In this document: piece after piece, positions 47,440-59,722 of the stretch | Numbering within the stretch: position 1 is the first letter of the stretch | How the letters are laid out: the number at the start of each line of letters is the position of its first letter | DNA from: Coxiella-like endosymbiont | GTDB lineage: Bacteria; Pseudomonadota; Gammaproteobacteria; Coxiellales; Coxiellaceae | DNA: 64,000 nt | Assembly: GCF_030643785.1 (NCBI RefSeq) | Contig: NZ_CP094378.1 | Coordinates: 558,001-622,000 of the forward strand | Reading direction: 5' to 3' | Notes under the pieces: generated by a model | Told to the model about the DNA's origin: nothing | Databases searched by the model: none | Seen by the model: only the letters and a program-made list of their open reading frames with translations | Made by a program: the position numbers and the translations under genes

Positions 47440-48045
47440 GCGTATCGTAAATAATTACAAATTCATAGAAACCGATCACTTCATGTTTAAAATGCTGGGG
47501 AGAACAAAATTGAGCGCCTTGATTTAAATAAAAACGTAGTGAGCTTTTGTATCTTCTGGGAAAGCAGGCAGTTTACTTATTAAGAGCCTATTGTCGTTTC
47601 CTAGAGCCCCTGATTTAGATCGGACGGTAAAGGAAGGGCATACATGAATTTTGTCAAAAAATTGTAAATTGTCATTACTTCTTAGTAATTTCTGACGAAA
47701 ATAGAAACGGAACTAATAGGTAGTATTTTCTAAAATATTTCATAAAATATTGATAAGCTTCAGAGACCAGAAAAAATACTTCGCTCATTCTATGATCAGG
47801 ATGCATGCATAAAGACCAAACTCTAATGCATTGGGTAAAATTTCGGAAGGGAAATATTCTAAATAAAAAAACTTGCCGTTATAGTAACTCTTACCTTGCT
47901 GAGCTATTCTGTAATCTTGGAAGTGAATAGCGTCTGCCGTTTTTTTAGTTTTTTTATAGAAAATGGACGTGCTGAAATTGATTATCAAGTTCATGATATC
48001 AGGTGCCTTTATCGAATGTGGCTTTTCGAATCTACAAAATTTCAT
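47440..48045 (-). pseudogene. Decayed gene of unknown function
   Basis: Minus-strand frames give KTADAIHFQDYRIAQQGKSY then LEYFPSEILPNALEFGLYAC (47785-48045), and FTVRSKSGALGNDNRLLIS then KLPAFPEDTKAHY (about 47520-47640). It follows the adenylating-enzyme remnant on the same strand and may have been part of that pathway. No family was recognised. Confidence 0.35.
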
Positions 48046-48199
48046 GCATGTCCGATTCTGTTTTCGCTAAAAGGACTCCATATTTATTGCTCTTATTGTT
48101 AGAGCGATTCTAGTTTGTTATCCTCTAATAAAGGCTTGATTTGTGTTATTGAGGGCATATTAGACGTATCAATATCTTCTGTTTTTTTTGAATGGTATT

Positions 48200-49350
48200 T
48201 TCGAGTTGTTCATTACAATATCTTCAGCTAAAGCGCTTAGGGTGGGATTTTTAAAAAGGATGCTCGGATTTAATTGCCAAGTTAAATTTTTTTATTTATT
48301 CTTAAAATTATTTCGGCAATTACTAATGAATCAAATTTATATTGACTTAGATAAGCAGTCAGATCCACTTTTCTGATAGCTACATTTATATTAGCAATGA
48401 AATCTATTAAAAGTAAAAGATCTTCCATAAACTTAGTGTCTTTAAACTTAGTGTTTTTAGAAACAGGTATTTCTAATCCAATAGAGCTGATAAAATAAAT
48501 CCATTTTCGAGTTAAGCGATTCTTTTTAGAAAACTCATTGTTTATGCGTTGATAAAATAAATTCAAAATTCACTGAACCATCATTATCATGGTCGGTTTT
48601 TCTTCTCTAAAAATTTGAAATAACTTCGTAGGGCTTTTATTACTTGAAACACAATCATGGGTTAATCAGCTAACAAAGCTATCAGTTCATTATATAAAAA
48701 AATACATGGTATAAGGGCAAAAACAGAGTAACCAAGGCCGAAGACCCTAAGTCGGTAATATTTACGCTGTGCCAACCTAGCGATTAGCACTTTGTCGGAG
48801 ATCATTATTCCACGACTTTGAGCCCTAATGCTGGAAGTTCCGGAAGAAATAAATATGCAGGCCACACCTTTTCGTGATCATTATCAAAAAAAGTAGGAGA
48901 TCTGTGTTCCGCAGAATTTAATTTTTTAAGATTATGTGGCAAGTCGAAATAATGGGATCGTGTTAGAAAGTACATATTTTTGTACTGTTTCATTCGTGAC
49001 ATATAACTGCTTGCAGATTAAAAAGTTTGAGATATTCAAGAAGAGGATGATTATCTGATGAAGTATCTAGAAAAACAGCAGTTGCGGAAAGATGTTGTGT
49101 AGCTAAAAAGGAAACAATCAATTGTGGTTGACTGGTGACACAAATTTCCACCCGATCTTCAGGTAGAATCCCGGTATCGCGCAATCGCTCTCCTCCGCTC
49201 TCCTGTTTTTCTTGCGAGTTGAAGGAGAAATTCCTTGTAGGTAAGAAAGTCCTTTCCGTGAGGAGAGGAAAGAATGCGCCGGGTGGGAGATGGGATTTTC
49301 CTTACTTTTCGATGGAGCAAAAAATTTCGTTCATTTCTTTCCACCTCTTT
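48200..49350 (-). pseudogene. Decayed acyl-adenylating enzyme with carrier domain (NRPS/PKS-like)
   Basis: Read in order on the minus strand: LRDTGILPEDRVEICVTSQP and FLATQHLSATAVFLDTSSDN (49184-48990), the N-terminal part of an AMP-binding ligase; CIFISSGTSSIRAQSRGIMI (48860-48800), the A3/P-loop-like block (family I-F-T-S-G-S-T-G-x-x-K-G-V); and after a gap YLSQYKFDSLVIAEIILRIN (48350-48290), a phosphopantetheine attachment site with D-S-L. Most of the ligase middle and C-terminal lid is missing, so a large deletion is likely. A carrier domain implies need of a 4'-phosphopantetheinyl transferase; one lies at 55583. Confidence 0.6.
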
Positions 49351-49359
49351 CCTCACTAT

Positions 49360-51630
49360 GTGCTATCATAATAGCAATAACAGTCCCTAGATTTCCATTT
49401 CCTTACTGCCGGGCCACATTTTTGGGCATTACAAATAATCCTCTAAACAAAAGAGGGGGAAAAATATTCGTGCGAAAATTTGGAATTTGATTGAGCTAGT
49501 TCTGCTCGTTTCATTCCACTTCAGTAACCAGCACTTAACGTACTGAATTGTTTAAATTGGGAATACAAGTACTAAACTAGTGGAGTATGGCTTTTAAAAA
49601 ACTATCCTAAATTAAGTTGATTTCCTGATTTCGATTTAGTCTCGCTCAGTATTTTTTTAGATGCGATTGCTGTGAATCCGTCATAATTTTTTTGGAGCGA
49701 TGTTATAAGAGCCAGACAGAGTTGAGCAAAGTGGTATTTGGAAAGGGGTATTTGGAGGGAAAGCTCTTCTCATTTTCAATTTTTGCCGTAAGCAAGTCTT
49801 GCCATTGAGGATTTAAAAATATAACTAAGAAATCGAAATATAAATCAAATTGGAAAAATCGAATAATCTTAATTAAAGAATGATAATTATGAAACGCTTT
49901 AAATTACTCACTGAGAGTTTTAAAGATATTTCTATTTTTATATAGAAGTGTGGTGATTATGAAGTTATTATGCAGAAATTCACGTAAAGAAGCAACGATT
50001 CTGCTTATTAAGCAACAAAATCGATTTCTCTTTTCTGTAGAGCTCTTTCTTCTAATGACAGCGAAATAACTCTTTTTTAATTTTCTATCGGATAGATAAT
50101 CTGCCAATATATTCTGAAAGTCAAAAAAATTGATTCCAGCCATTTTTTAATTTCGGACTAGATTGTGCATCCAATATAAAGAGATCCCAAAAGGATCTGT
50201 AACAAATTTCGCAAATAAACTTCGTATTTTCTGAGAATAGTTGACAGATATATCAATTTTTAATAAATTTCGTTGTTTTAAATAACTGGCTCGAATAGGT
50301 AGAGTAATAACTTTTTTTATTGAATTTTGAGATTCCTCCCTATAGAAATTTTCTTCTATTCTTATATTCTTATCAAGGTTGATTGAAAATCTGACAGAGA
50401 CATTTCTTGATTATCTGGAAGATTATAAAATTGTCTAAGAAAAGTTCATATAACCTGAAGGGATTGATAAAAAGAATTATCATGACGTAATTATTCTTCA
50501 ATAAGTCTGATATAAGTCCGATGTCTTCTTCTTTATGACAAATAAATTTTTCTTGCGAAATTAAAAATTCTTTTTTGATTAAAAAATCCCGTGAAGCATA
50601 GTTCGAGGCGTCAGTTTTGGACATATGATACACCTGTATAGAGTTAGATTAAAATCAACCTTCGGAGATTTAAGTGGGCACATCCGAGCGGGCTTAAAGT
50701 CGCATGGTCCTATTAAATTTATATTAACTGAGAGAGGCTTGTATATCGTATTTCTTAGTCCAGACAATTTCGAATAATAAAATAATATGATTTAAATAAA
50801 AAATTCCAAAAGATTCTGTTTATTTTATCATAATTCACAATCCTTTTGGCGGCTTGTTGAAACTTATTAGGGGTCGTGGATTTGGGGTGGGGTACTCCTT
50901 GCTGATTTCGCGGATTGTGACATCAAAAATTCTGCGATAAAACATTGACCTTTAAGTCTAAATTTGACTAAATTGCCTAAATATTTTTATCGTATTAGCT
51001 AGAATCAATAATGGAGGGGGAAATTTGATAATTAAGATGCTCATGCGCGGAGTCAAAAAGATATGTTGGAATAAAAATTTTTTGCTGAAATTTAATTCGG
51101 AAAAATATAAAAAACCATGTTGGGAAGCATTTTAGTCTCTTAACATTAAATTGATTAAGGATAATATTGTTCAATAAGGAACTTTCTATTCCTATAATTG
51201 ATCAAAGAATTAGTAATTTTGGGTAAGCAAAACAAAAATATCTGCGTTATTATAATCCCTTTACTAAAAAAATAAAGGGTCCAAAAGCAATAATTGTACG
51301 ATACTGGATTTTGTTCGTTGTTTTTTGGTATGTTTTTTAGGGAAATCTTTACGAAAGAGAAAATTAATTTGCTAACGCCCATAATGATGACGGCTATGCT
51401 TACTATTTTTATTCAGTATTGCCAAAGTAGATTTGCTATCCCTCTTTAATCTCGGTATATAAACATGCTTTTTTTAAATCGAGAAGAAAGCTGAGAGCTC
51501 TGCAAGCTTGCTTATCGAATGGATAAAACTATTAAGAAAAGCAATCTCATTTGATCTTTGAGTCAAATGCCTCCCCTACAATAGGAGAGGGAAATAGAAG
51601 TTAGGGATTTTTTTTGCTTGCGTTTTTTAA
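49360..51630. other. Long stretch without recognisable genes
   Basis: About 2.3 kb. Short minus-strand frames at 49904-50143, 50373-50633 and 50579-50767 have mixed, partly protein-like composition (IKKEFLISQEKFICHKEEDI) but no family was recognised. A short imperfect duplication GGTATTTGGAAAGG/GGTATTTGGAGGG is at about 49731-49761. No RNA gene was seen. Confidence 0.45.
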
Positions 51631-51634
51631 AGAC

Positions 51635-52357
51635 TTACCGGCGTGAAAACAATCGCAGTAAGCTTAAGAATAGGTTGATGAAATCTAAATACAACATAAG
51701 AGCACCATTAATGGCAGCTTTTCGTTGTTGGCGTTCTGTGAAAGCGCCACCGCCTTGAAAGTAGGCGAATTCAATCCGTTGAGTATCGTAAGCAGTAAGA
51801 CCCGAAAAAACAATAACGCCAATGGCTGCGATGGTGAGCTGCATGGTATTTGAATGTAGGATAGGGATTAAAAAGCCAAGTAAGATAATACCAATCATCC
51901 CAAATAGGCCCATGGCACAAAAAGTTCCAATGGGGCCCAAGTCCCGTTTTGTAGTATAGCCGAATACACTCAAACCTAAAAATGCCACACTTGTAACGGC
52001 GAAAGCGTCAAAAATATTTTGTTTTGTGTAAGCAAATAAAGTGACACTTAAGGTAATTCCGGTTAAAACGGTGTAGAAGATATAAATCAATGTGGCTATT
52101 GTAGCCGTAAGTCGTTGATTCAACCAGGTGAGTCCGATAACCGCCCCAAATTGGGCGATAATTAAACCAAAAAATAATCCTGGTGTATGAATTACTTTGT
52201 TAAACACTTCGGCATGTGAGAACAAGTAATAAGCCACGCTAGCTGAAAGAGCTAGGCCTAATACCATCCACAGGTAAACCTTACTCATAAACTGGATAGT
52301 GGAACCGCTTTGAATGCGCCTTTGGCTTTGGTGATAAGTATTCATCGAATTGTGCAT
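51635..52357 (-). CDS. Bax inhibitor-1/YccA family membrane protein
   Basis: An intact inner-membrane protein of about 240 residues with seven hydrophobic helices. Family marks are the N-terminal FMSKVYLWMVLGLALSASVA, GLTAYDTQRIEFAYF near the end (bacterial form T-x-Y-D-T-Q-x-I) and the acidic/basic C-terminal helix YLDFINLFLSLLRLF. The start is uncertain: ATG 52357 (MHNSMNTY) or 52345 (MNTYHQSQ) fit the usual N-terminus, while the longer open frame to 52420 has no family similarity. In E. coli YccA binds and inhibits FtsH; calcium-leak activity is known for related proteins. It is isolated among decayed genes and so is probably under selection. Confidence 0.9.
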   Translation of the reverse strand: MHNSMNTYHQSQRRIQSGSTIQFMSKVYLWMVLGLALSASVAYYLFSHAEVFNKVIHTPGLFFGLIIAQFGAVIGLTWLNQRLTATIATLIYIFYTVLTGITLSVTLFAYTKQNIFDAFAVTSVAFLGLSVFGYTTKRDLGPIGTFCAMGLFGMIGIILLGFLIPILHSNTMQLTIAAIGVIVFSGLTAYDTQRIEFAYFQGGGAFTERQQRKAAINGALMLYLDFINLFLSLLRLFSRR

Positions 52358-52520
52358 AGGAATGGCCTTGCTTAGAAAAAAGATTGTCGAGATTATATAG
52401 AAATCATCATCCCAATGCAATTTGAATGGGCTTGCCAGGTATGCTTACTAGGCTCTGTTGAGTGTAGATGTTGAGTTTAGATAAGGAGTCCTTGCTGCTG
52501 GTTTTTTGAATAAAATAAGG

Positions 52521-54185
52521 ATGTCCAATGTGTTTCCTTTAAACGCGCTAGTTGATCTTTTGAGACTATAATTTGCAGTTACTGCAATTTGCAGTTACTG
52601 AACTTTTTCATTTTCTTTTTGTTCCCCTTAACCCCAGGCTTAAGTTGGATTTTATTTATCATGGAAGCAGTGTATGTAAAAACAGGAAATATTAAGGGAA
52701 TATTATTACAAAGATATGATTCAATTCTGGGTAAAGTTATTAGCGATTAACTTTGCCATGAGAGTGCTCACCGGTATCGCACTTGAGTTCGAGTTTGGTC
52801 AAAATTTGGCCTATTACTCGTGAATGATTGGAGGCAGTTTTGTCCCGGTATTGGTAAATTGAGGGTATTACCGCTTTTATACTAGTTTTATACTAGAGGT
52901 TATAATGTTCGGGTTGTTCTTTTTTAGTTGGAATAAAGTTGGGAAAAAGCCCATCTTGGGATCACTTTTAATGGCCTTTTAGGAGCGAGCCTTTCGATTG
53001 TTAATATTTTTTCTGTAATATTCTACTATATTTTTTCTGCTAATATTCTGCTAAATATTCTGCTAATAGTCTAATATAGTTGGATGTGGAAATCGATCGC
53101 GACTATTTTAATTATCAAAACATGAATTTGGAATTTTAAAGTATTGAAGCCCTTTATTTGAATGCATTAGCACAAATTCGAATTTCTTATTGCTTTTGGT
53201 GGATTTTTAACAGGCTCTACTTTTGTTATGGGAATTAGTGCTTTCTACAATTTCTATTTGTTACGAGAACAAGATGTCAAATTTGCGAAACGTTCTTTTT
53301 CAGTTGGGGGAGAGCTTAGGGTTTTTGGCCTTATTTGTGCTTTATCGGTCGCCTTTTATGCCAATCAGAATGGGTTTACAGTTTGCTAAATATGAGCCGG
53401 AAAAAATGGCTGCTATCGAAGTACAATGGGAAACCCAAAAGCCACTAGCAGCATGGTATATCATCGTTTTCCCCCAATTAGAAAGAAGAAAAAAATCATT
53501 TTGTTATTCCCATTCTTATGCGTTAAGTCTTATTGCTACACATTCTCTAAATACCGTTGTTCCAGGTGCCATAGAATTGATGAGAGGATAAAAATAGCGA
53601 ATTGAAAATAGAAAACTCCCTTTTGGTGCTATGGAAAAATTAATAGTGCGAAAATCAACTGCTAAAGGTCGGACTTATTCTATTTATGATTATTACAGTA
53701 AAGATTTAGGTTTTGGATTTTTGTTAGAATGCTATAATCCAACTGTCGTGAAAGCGACGCCCAGCCAAATTGAAGCAGCAACCAGTGACACTATTTCCAA
53801 CGTTGCAATTGCCTTTTGGGCATTTCGATTTATGCTCGGATTTCGTGGGTTAATGACTTTGTTGCTGATTTTTGAAGTAATTTAGAGCTATCAAAATATG
53901 CTTACTCAACATCGATTATTTTTACGCTTGATTCTTTATACGATTCCATTGCTTTTTTTGGCTGCTGAGTTTGGATAGATTTTGGTAGAAATCGGACGCC
54001 AACCGTGGAGTGTGCACGAAATACTGCCGACTTTTATCAATGTTTCAACATTATCAGTCTTGATGGTTTTAAGTAGCTTTTTGGGATATATTTTTTATTC
54101 TCTTCTTTTTATTATTGACTTTTTTGATGTTCAAATATGCTTGGTAAGGTCCAAGCAGTCTGGAAACCGGACGGTATCATTTTGA
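52521..54185 (+). pseudogene. cydA: Decayed cytochrome bd ubiquinol oxidase subunit I
   Basis: ATG 52521 with AAGG upstream gives MSNVFPLNALVDLLRL, then stop. Later frames read QFAVTELFHFLFVPLTPGLS (with the H19-type haem ligand His), [15 protein letters not shown] and [33 protein letters not shown] (Q-loop region) and EIGRQPWSVHEILPTFINVS (the conserved G-R-Q-P-W). The open stretches 53223-53591 and 53631-53885 are pieces of the same gene. A 16-bp tandem duplication (52571-52586 and 52587-52602) sits exactly where the frame is first lost. Many further breaks. Terminal oxidase for low-oxygen respiration; lost here. Confidence 0.85.
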
Positions 54186-54198
54186 GAAGGCCAGGTAA

Positions 54199-55128
54199 AT
54201 GGAGTTACTGGATTATACTTTTTTGAAAATTATGTGGTGGATGATTATTGGATGCATTTTAGTTATATATTGTAGGTAAGGCTGGTTTTAATTCCAGCGT
54301 TACAATGTTCCGACGTTACAATGATAATGCCTCTTCTCAAAATAAAATACATTGCTGAATTTTACTTAATACCAGCGGTCCCATATGGGATGGGAATTTA
54401 ACGTGGATTCTATTTGCGGGAGGCGGTTTATTTTTGGTTTGGCTGGTTGTTTACAGTACCTCATTTTTCGAGATTATATTTTATTTTTTTATTTATCGTT
54501 TGGGCGTTTGGGCCTTTTTTACGTCTCCCAGCCTATGATTATGGAGGAAAATTATCAAATCATATCTGGCATCGGCTATGGGATTGGGTATTGTTTATTA
54601 GCTCTATTGTTCCGGTATTTTTCTTTGGCGTTGCTTTTGGTAATTATTTATTAGGACTTCTTTTTTATTTCGATCCTGTGACATTTCGTGATTATTATAC
54701 CGGCAGTTTTTTAATCTCTTCAACGGATTTGGTCTTTTATTGGGCAGTGCCTCTGCGTTAATGGTATTAACGTACGGAGCAGACTATATGTAGTGCCGGC
54801 ACCGAGGCCGGCACCGAGGGGGAATTGCGTGAATTAGGTCGAAAAGTCCACTTGTGACAATATTCCTTATTGGCAATTGCTTTCTTAATCGCCGGACTTT
54901 TGATTGACTTCTATATTATACTTTGATTTCATACCTTAAAGGATTTCATACCCTAAAGATGCCACTCTCTATCTCTTAAATAATGTAGTTACTCATTCTG
55001 TGAGAGTGTGGCTTTAGAAGGTATGAAAATTATTTCTGGAAATGTTTCGGACCGTTTTTGGGTTATTTGGTTATGTTTCTCTCTTTATGAGGCAATTATT
55101 TTCGTTCGTACACTTTCTGTTTTGGTCT
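54199..55128 (+). pseudogene. cydB: Decayed cytochrome bd ubiquinol oxidase subunit II
   Basis: ATG 54199, 14 bases after cydA, gives MELLDYTFLKIMWWMIIGCI (the family start with W-W), then breaks. An open piece at 54414-54761 reads RLPAYDYGGKLSNHIWHRLW, WDWVLFISSIVPVFFFGVAF, GNYLLGLLFYFDP and DYYTGSFLISSTDL, the conserved core of CydB. The C-terminus (GELRELGRKVHL, LAIAFLIAGLLIDFYII, FGPFLGYLVMFLSLY) is in other frames. A 12-bp tandem duplication GCCGGCACCGAG at 54795-54818 lies in it. Confidence 0.85.
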
Positions 55129-55349
55129 AGCGCCTTTGGCTATCTTGGAGCTAATTAGAACAGAACAGTAGTATTTACACTTTTTCCTTTTATTCATACC
55201 TTCCTTGACCAACCCAAGCCAAAGCCTAACCGTTTGGAATTCGGCCTCGAGCCAATATGACTTAAATGTGATGCTGTATGTGAGGGTAGTTATGTTTGTC
55301 ATTATCTTAGGGTAGTTATCACTTGATGTGTCGAAGCAGCCTATCGTGA

Positions 55350-55409
55350 CCGAAAAAGATCTTGAAGAACCGAAAAAGATCTTGAAGAACCGAAAAAGAT
55401 CTTGAAGAA
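55350..55409. repeat. Three perfect 20-bp tandem copies
   Basis: CCGAAAAAGATCTTGAAGAA repeated at 55350-55369, 55370-55389 and 55390-55409. The unit is not a multiple of three, so it would shift any reading frame. It is the only triplicate among the short tandem repeats seen. Confidence 0.92.
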
Positions 55410-55582
55410 AATAAACATAAATAAACATATTTATATATTACGGATCGATATGTTTTATGTAATTACTTGTGTATTTTTGTTATTAGCAATATTCTTTTCT
55501 TTCTATTTAACTCTCCGGTTAACTCTCCTGGGGTATAGGCCACCAGATCGAACAAGAGCCTCGTGAGAAAACGAGTGATTAA
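55410..55582. other. Short intergenic stretch before the transferase gene
   Basis: AT-rich, with a 12-bp tandem duplication TTAACTCTCCGG near 55507-55530. No clear promoter could be singled out. Confidence 0.4.
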
Positions 55583-56342
55583 ATGAATAAAGATGATCTC
55601 TGGGAAACTGTTACAAGACCCTCCTTAAAAGAGGGAGAGGTGCACGTCTGGCGGGTGTTTTTAGATTGGCCCGATGAAGCAGTTAAAAAAGGGCTAGTTA
55701 AAGGCCCAATTAATTTATCTATGAAAGAAAAAGTACGCGCACAGCGCTTAGTGAATAGTCAGCACCGACGTTATTATATCGCTTCACATACAGCATTACA
55801 TACTATTTTGACCCTATATCTGCCCACGACAGGTACGTTGAAATTTCGTTATGATGACTATGGAAAACCTTATTTATTAAATGACACCTCTTTATATTTT
55901 AATCTTTCGGACTCTCGTACAGTGGCTCTTTACGCAATTACGACGAATCGGGAAGTAGGTGTTGATATTGAATCAATAAGAAGTAATATTCACACTGAAG
56001 ATATCGCGGAACGTTTTTTTCCCCCGATGAAATTGTAGCCTTTAGAAGGCTGCCTCAAAATCAACATTTAGAAGGTTTTTTCGAATTTGGACTCTGAAAG
56101 AAGCCTATATTAAGGTTATTAGCCAAGGAATGTCATTTGGTCTCAATCGGTTTACCATAAATGTTAACGTAGATGCTATTAAAATGGATGGACTTCTAAC
56201 CGTTGATAAGGATCCTAACTTAGCTAAGCAGTGGACATTATGTTCGATACCTAGTGCACCAGGCTATATGGCCGCTTTAGCAACTGAAGGCCCCATTAAA
56301 AAAATCCGTTATTTTGCTTGGTCACTTACCGCTAAGCAATAA
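55583..56342 (+). pseudogene. 4'-phosphopantetheinyl transferase (Sfp-type), two homopolymer frameshifts
   Basis: Transfers the phosphopantetheine arm of CoA to carrier proteins. N-terminal open frame 55583-56038 has YYIASHTALHTILTLYL, FRYDDYGKPYL, YFNLSDS and REVGVDIESIR, with the Mg-binding D-I-E. The second signature WTLKEAYIK (W-x-x-K-E-A) is near 56090-56115, then SFGLNRFTINVN and a normal C-terminus ending at 56342. Breaks: seven T at 56014-56020 (eight needed) and six T at 56076-56081 (seven needed). With one T added at each, a single frame of about 253 codons results. It may therefore be a live gene with sequence errors or a very young pseudogene. Pairs logically with coaA. Confidence 0.85.
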
Positions 56343-56533
56343 TTGGAAAGAGGTGTCAGAGGAAAATTTCTTTGTCAGGTTGGTTGACATCCGCTGCTTT
56401 GTTACGCACAATATCACGCTTGATTTTTTAAGTAATTTATGGTTCCTGAAGCTAAATACTCGAGTAATTAGTTTCAAATTTAGAAAAATAGTTGAGCTAG
56501 GGTAAGAATGTTCGAATTGGTAAGAGAGCGTTT

Positions 56534-56615
56534 GGAGGGGTTCCCGAGCGGCCAAAGGGATCAGACTGTAAATCTGACGGCTATGCCTTCGTAGGTTCGA
56601 ATCCTACCCCCTCCA
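56534..56615 (+). tRNA. tRNA-Tyr (GTA)
   Basis: Acceptor GGAGGGG pairs with CCCCTCC, anticodon arm CAGACTGTAAATCTG gives GTA, and a long variable arm (class II) follows. First of the tRNA group before tuf. Confidence 0.95.
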
Positions 56616-56713
56616 TGTCAGAAGACTGAAGACGGTAATAATGCAGCTTCTCAAAAATAAAAGCGAAGCCACTATTTATCTGTCCTCTGTCTTTAGTATT
56701 TTGTTCTCTGTAA

Positions 56714-56784
56714 GCGGGTGTAGTTCAATGGTAGAACTTCAGCCTTCCAAGCTGATAGTGTGGGTTCGATTCCCATCACCCGCT
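56714..56784 (+). tRNA. tRNA-Gly (TCC)
   Basis: Acceptor GCGGGTG pairs with CACCCGC, anticodon loop CTTCCAA gives TCC, T arm GGTTCGATTCC. Followed two bases later by tRNA-Thr, so the two are cotranscribed. Confidence 0.95.
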
Positions 56785-56786
56785 CC

Positions 56787-56862
<76 letters not shown>

Positions 56863-56916
56863 GACTAAGCAGCATCTGGGGTAAATAAAATATTTTTTTC
56901 GGAGGTCATTTTTTTT

Positions 56917-58110
<1,194 letters not shown>

Positions 58111-58154
58111 GATTTAAAAAAGAAGTAAAAATTAATTATTGAGATTAGATATAA

Positions 58155-58228
58155 AGGCCAGTAGCTCAATTGGTAGAGCAGCGGTCTCCAAAACCGCAGG
58201 TTTGGGGGTTCGATTCCCTCCTGGCCTG
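58155..58228 (+). tRNA. tRNA-Trp (CCA)
   Basis: Acceptor AGGCCAG pairs with CTGGCCT, anticodon arm GCGGTCTCCAAAACCGC gives CCA, T arm GGTTCGATTCC. Between tuf and secE, as in other gammaproteobacteria. Confidence 0.95.
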
Positions 58229-58282
58229 GCCCCAAGAGGGTGACCCAAAATACAGCTTAAAATAGCGAGATAAACAGTAATC

Positions 58283-58666
58283 ATGGCCCAACAAAATGCG
58301 GTACAAGACACCAAGTCATGGTTCGACGCTTTACAATGGCTTCTAATTATTCTCCTGCTTGCAGGAGGTATTGTAGCTAATTTTTATTACAGTCACGTTG
58401 CCGTGGCGATCCGCACCGCTATTGGAATTATTCTCGCTATTTTGATACTGGTGATTGCTTCCCAAACCCAAAAAGGTCGAAAGTTTTTGGGTTTTATGAA
58501 GGGATCCCGCGCAGAACTGCGCAAAGTCGTTTGGCCAACCCGTCAAGAGACTGTCCAGACTACTTTAGTAGTCGTGGTTATGGTGATAGTGACAGCATTC
58601 ATTCTATGTGGTCTCGATAGCTTCTTTATGTGGGCTGTCGCTTGGGTGACTGGGCAAAGAGGATAA
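58283..58666 (+). CDS. secE: Preprotein translocase subunit SecE
   Basis: Inner-membrane subunit of the SecYEG export channel. 127 residues with three transmembrane helices as in enterobacteria (about 18-35, 41-60 and 92-117) and the essential cytoplasmic amphipathic stretch SRAELRKVVWPTRQETVQT before the third helix. Intact, and ends three bases before the nusG start, so the two are translated from one message. Confidence 0.96.
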   Translation: MAQQNAVQDTKSWFDALQWLLIILLLAGGIVANFYYSHVAVAIRTAIGIILAILILVIASQTQKGRKFLGFMKGSRAELRKVVWPTRQETVQTTLVVVVMVIVTAFILCGLDSFFMWAVAWVTGQRG

Positions 58667-58669
58667 TTG

Positions 58670-59205
58670 ATGACTGAAGAAAAAGACGTTGGTATATTCT
58701 TCATACTTATTCTGGTCATGAGAACTATGTTGTTAAGATGCTAAACGAACATATCCGAAGAGAGGATTTGGAAGATTATTTTGGTGACATTATTATACCT
58801 ACTGAAGAAGTAGTGGAAATGCGAGCGGGGCGCAAGCGTAAAAGCCAACGTAAGTTTTTCCCGGGCTATGTCCTAGTACAAATGGTGATGAATGACAAAA
58901 CCTTGCTTTTGGTTCGAAATGTTCCCAAAGTATTGCGTTTTATTGGAACCGAACGGCCAGCACCCATTAGCGACGAGGAAGCAGCGAAAATTTTACAACG
59001 TGTTGAAGAGGGTGAAACCAAGCCCAAGCCAAAAGTCCTCTTTGAACCCGGTGAAGTAGTGAGAGTTATCGAAGGACCTTTTGCAGATTTCAATGGAGTG
59101 GTGGAGGATGTCAATTACGAGAAAAGCCGGCTGCGAGTGTCAGTTAGTATTTTTGGACGTTCTACCCCAGTGGAATTAGAATTTGGGCAGGTAGAGAAAA
59201 GTTAG
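58670..59205 (+). CDS. nusG: Transcription antitermination protein NusG, apparent frameshift at codon 5
   Basis: Binds RNA polymerase and modulates pausing and Rho action. ATG 58670 gives MTEEK and then the frame is lost; the family start [15 protein letters not shown] follows in the next frame and runs on as [17 protein letters not shown] to the stop. The run of five A at 58680-58684 needs one more A. The NGN domain ([11 protein letters not shown]) and KOW domain ([20 protein letters not shown]) are intact. With the base restored the protein is 178 residues, the normal length. An ATG at 58738 could only give a truncated protein lacking the polymerase-binding N-terminus. NusG is normally essential, so a sequence error or slippage is more likely than loss. 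Confidence 0.92.
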
Positions 59206-59280
59206 GAGCATAGTTGAAAAACTCATATAATTTTTAATTAATTGGGGAGCTGAAAAGGTGCTTGTATCCAGGAGAAAATT

Positions 59281-59703
59281 ATGGCGAAGAAAGTAAGTGG
59301 TTACATTCGTTTGCAAGTTAAAGCGGGCGAAGCGAATCCAAGTCCACCAGTTGGGCCCGCGTTGGGACAGCATGGTCTTAATATCATGGAATTTTGTAAA
59401 GTGTTTAATGCGGAAACACAAAATATCGAAAAGGGCTTACCTGTTCCTGTGATCATTACAGTATATACTGATCGCAGTTTTTCCTTTATTACTAAGACAC
59501 CGCCGGCTTCTGTTCTACTGAAAAAACTTGTGTTGAAAGGAAAAAGCGGAAGTGCTCGGCCCAACACAGAAAAAGTCGGAAAAGTAACGCGTGCGCAATT
59601 GGAAGAAATCGCCAAAATGAAGGCGCCGGATCTCACCGCAGCGGATCTTGAGGCTGCTGTCCGTACCATTGCTGGGACTGCACGTAGCATGGGTATTGAT
59701 TGA
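59281..59703 (+). CDS. rplK: 50S ribosomal protein L11
   Basis: Binds the GTPase-associated centre of 23S rRNA. 140 residues, with the proline-rich [20 protein letters not shown] and IIKTP-like [13 protein letters not shown] segments intact. GGAG lies six bases upstream of the ATG. Followed 19 bases later by rplA. Confidence 0.98.
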   Translation: MAKKVSGYIRLQVKAGEANPSPPVGPALGQHGLNIMEFCKVFNAETQNIEKGLPVPVIITVYTDRSFSFITKTPPASVLLKKLVLKGKSGSARPNTEKVGKVTRAQLEEIAKMKAPDLTAADLEAAVRTIAGTARSMGID

Positions 59704-59722
59704 TGTGGAGAGGGGTAGAATA

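Noticed and set aside
55350-55409. The three 20-bp copies as a CRISPR array
   Set aside because: Copies are directly adjacent with no spacers, and no cas gene is nearby; a simple tandem repeat.
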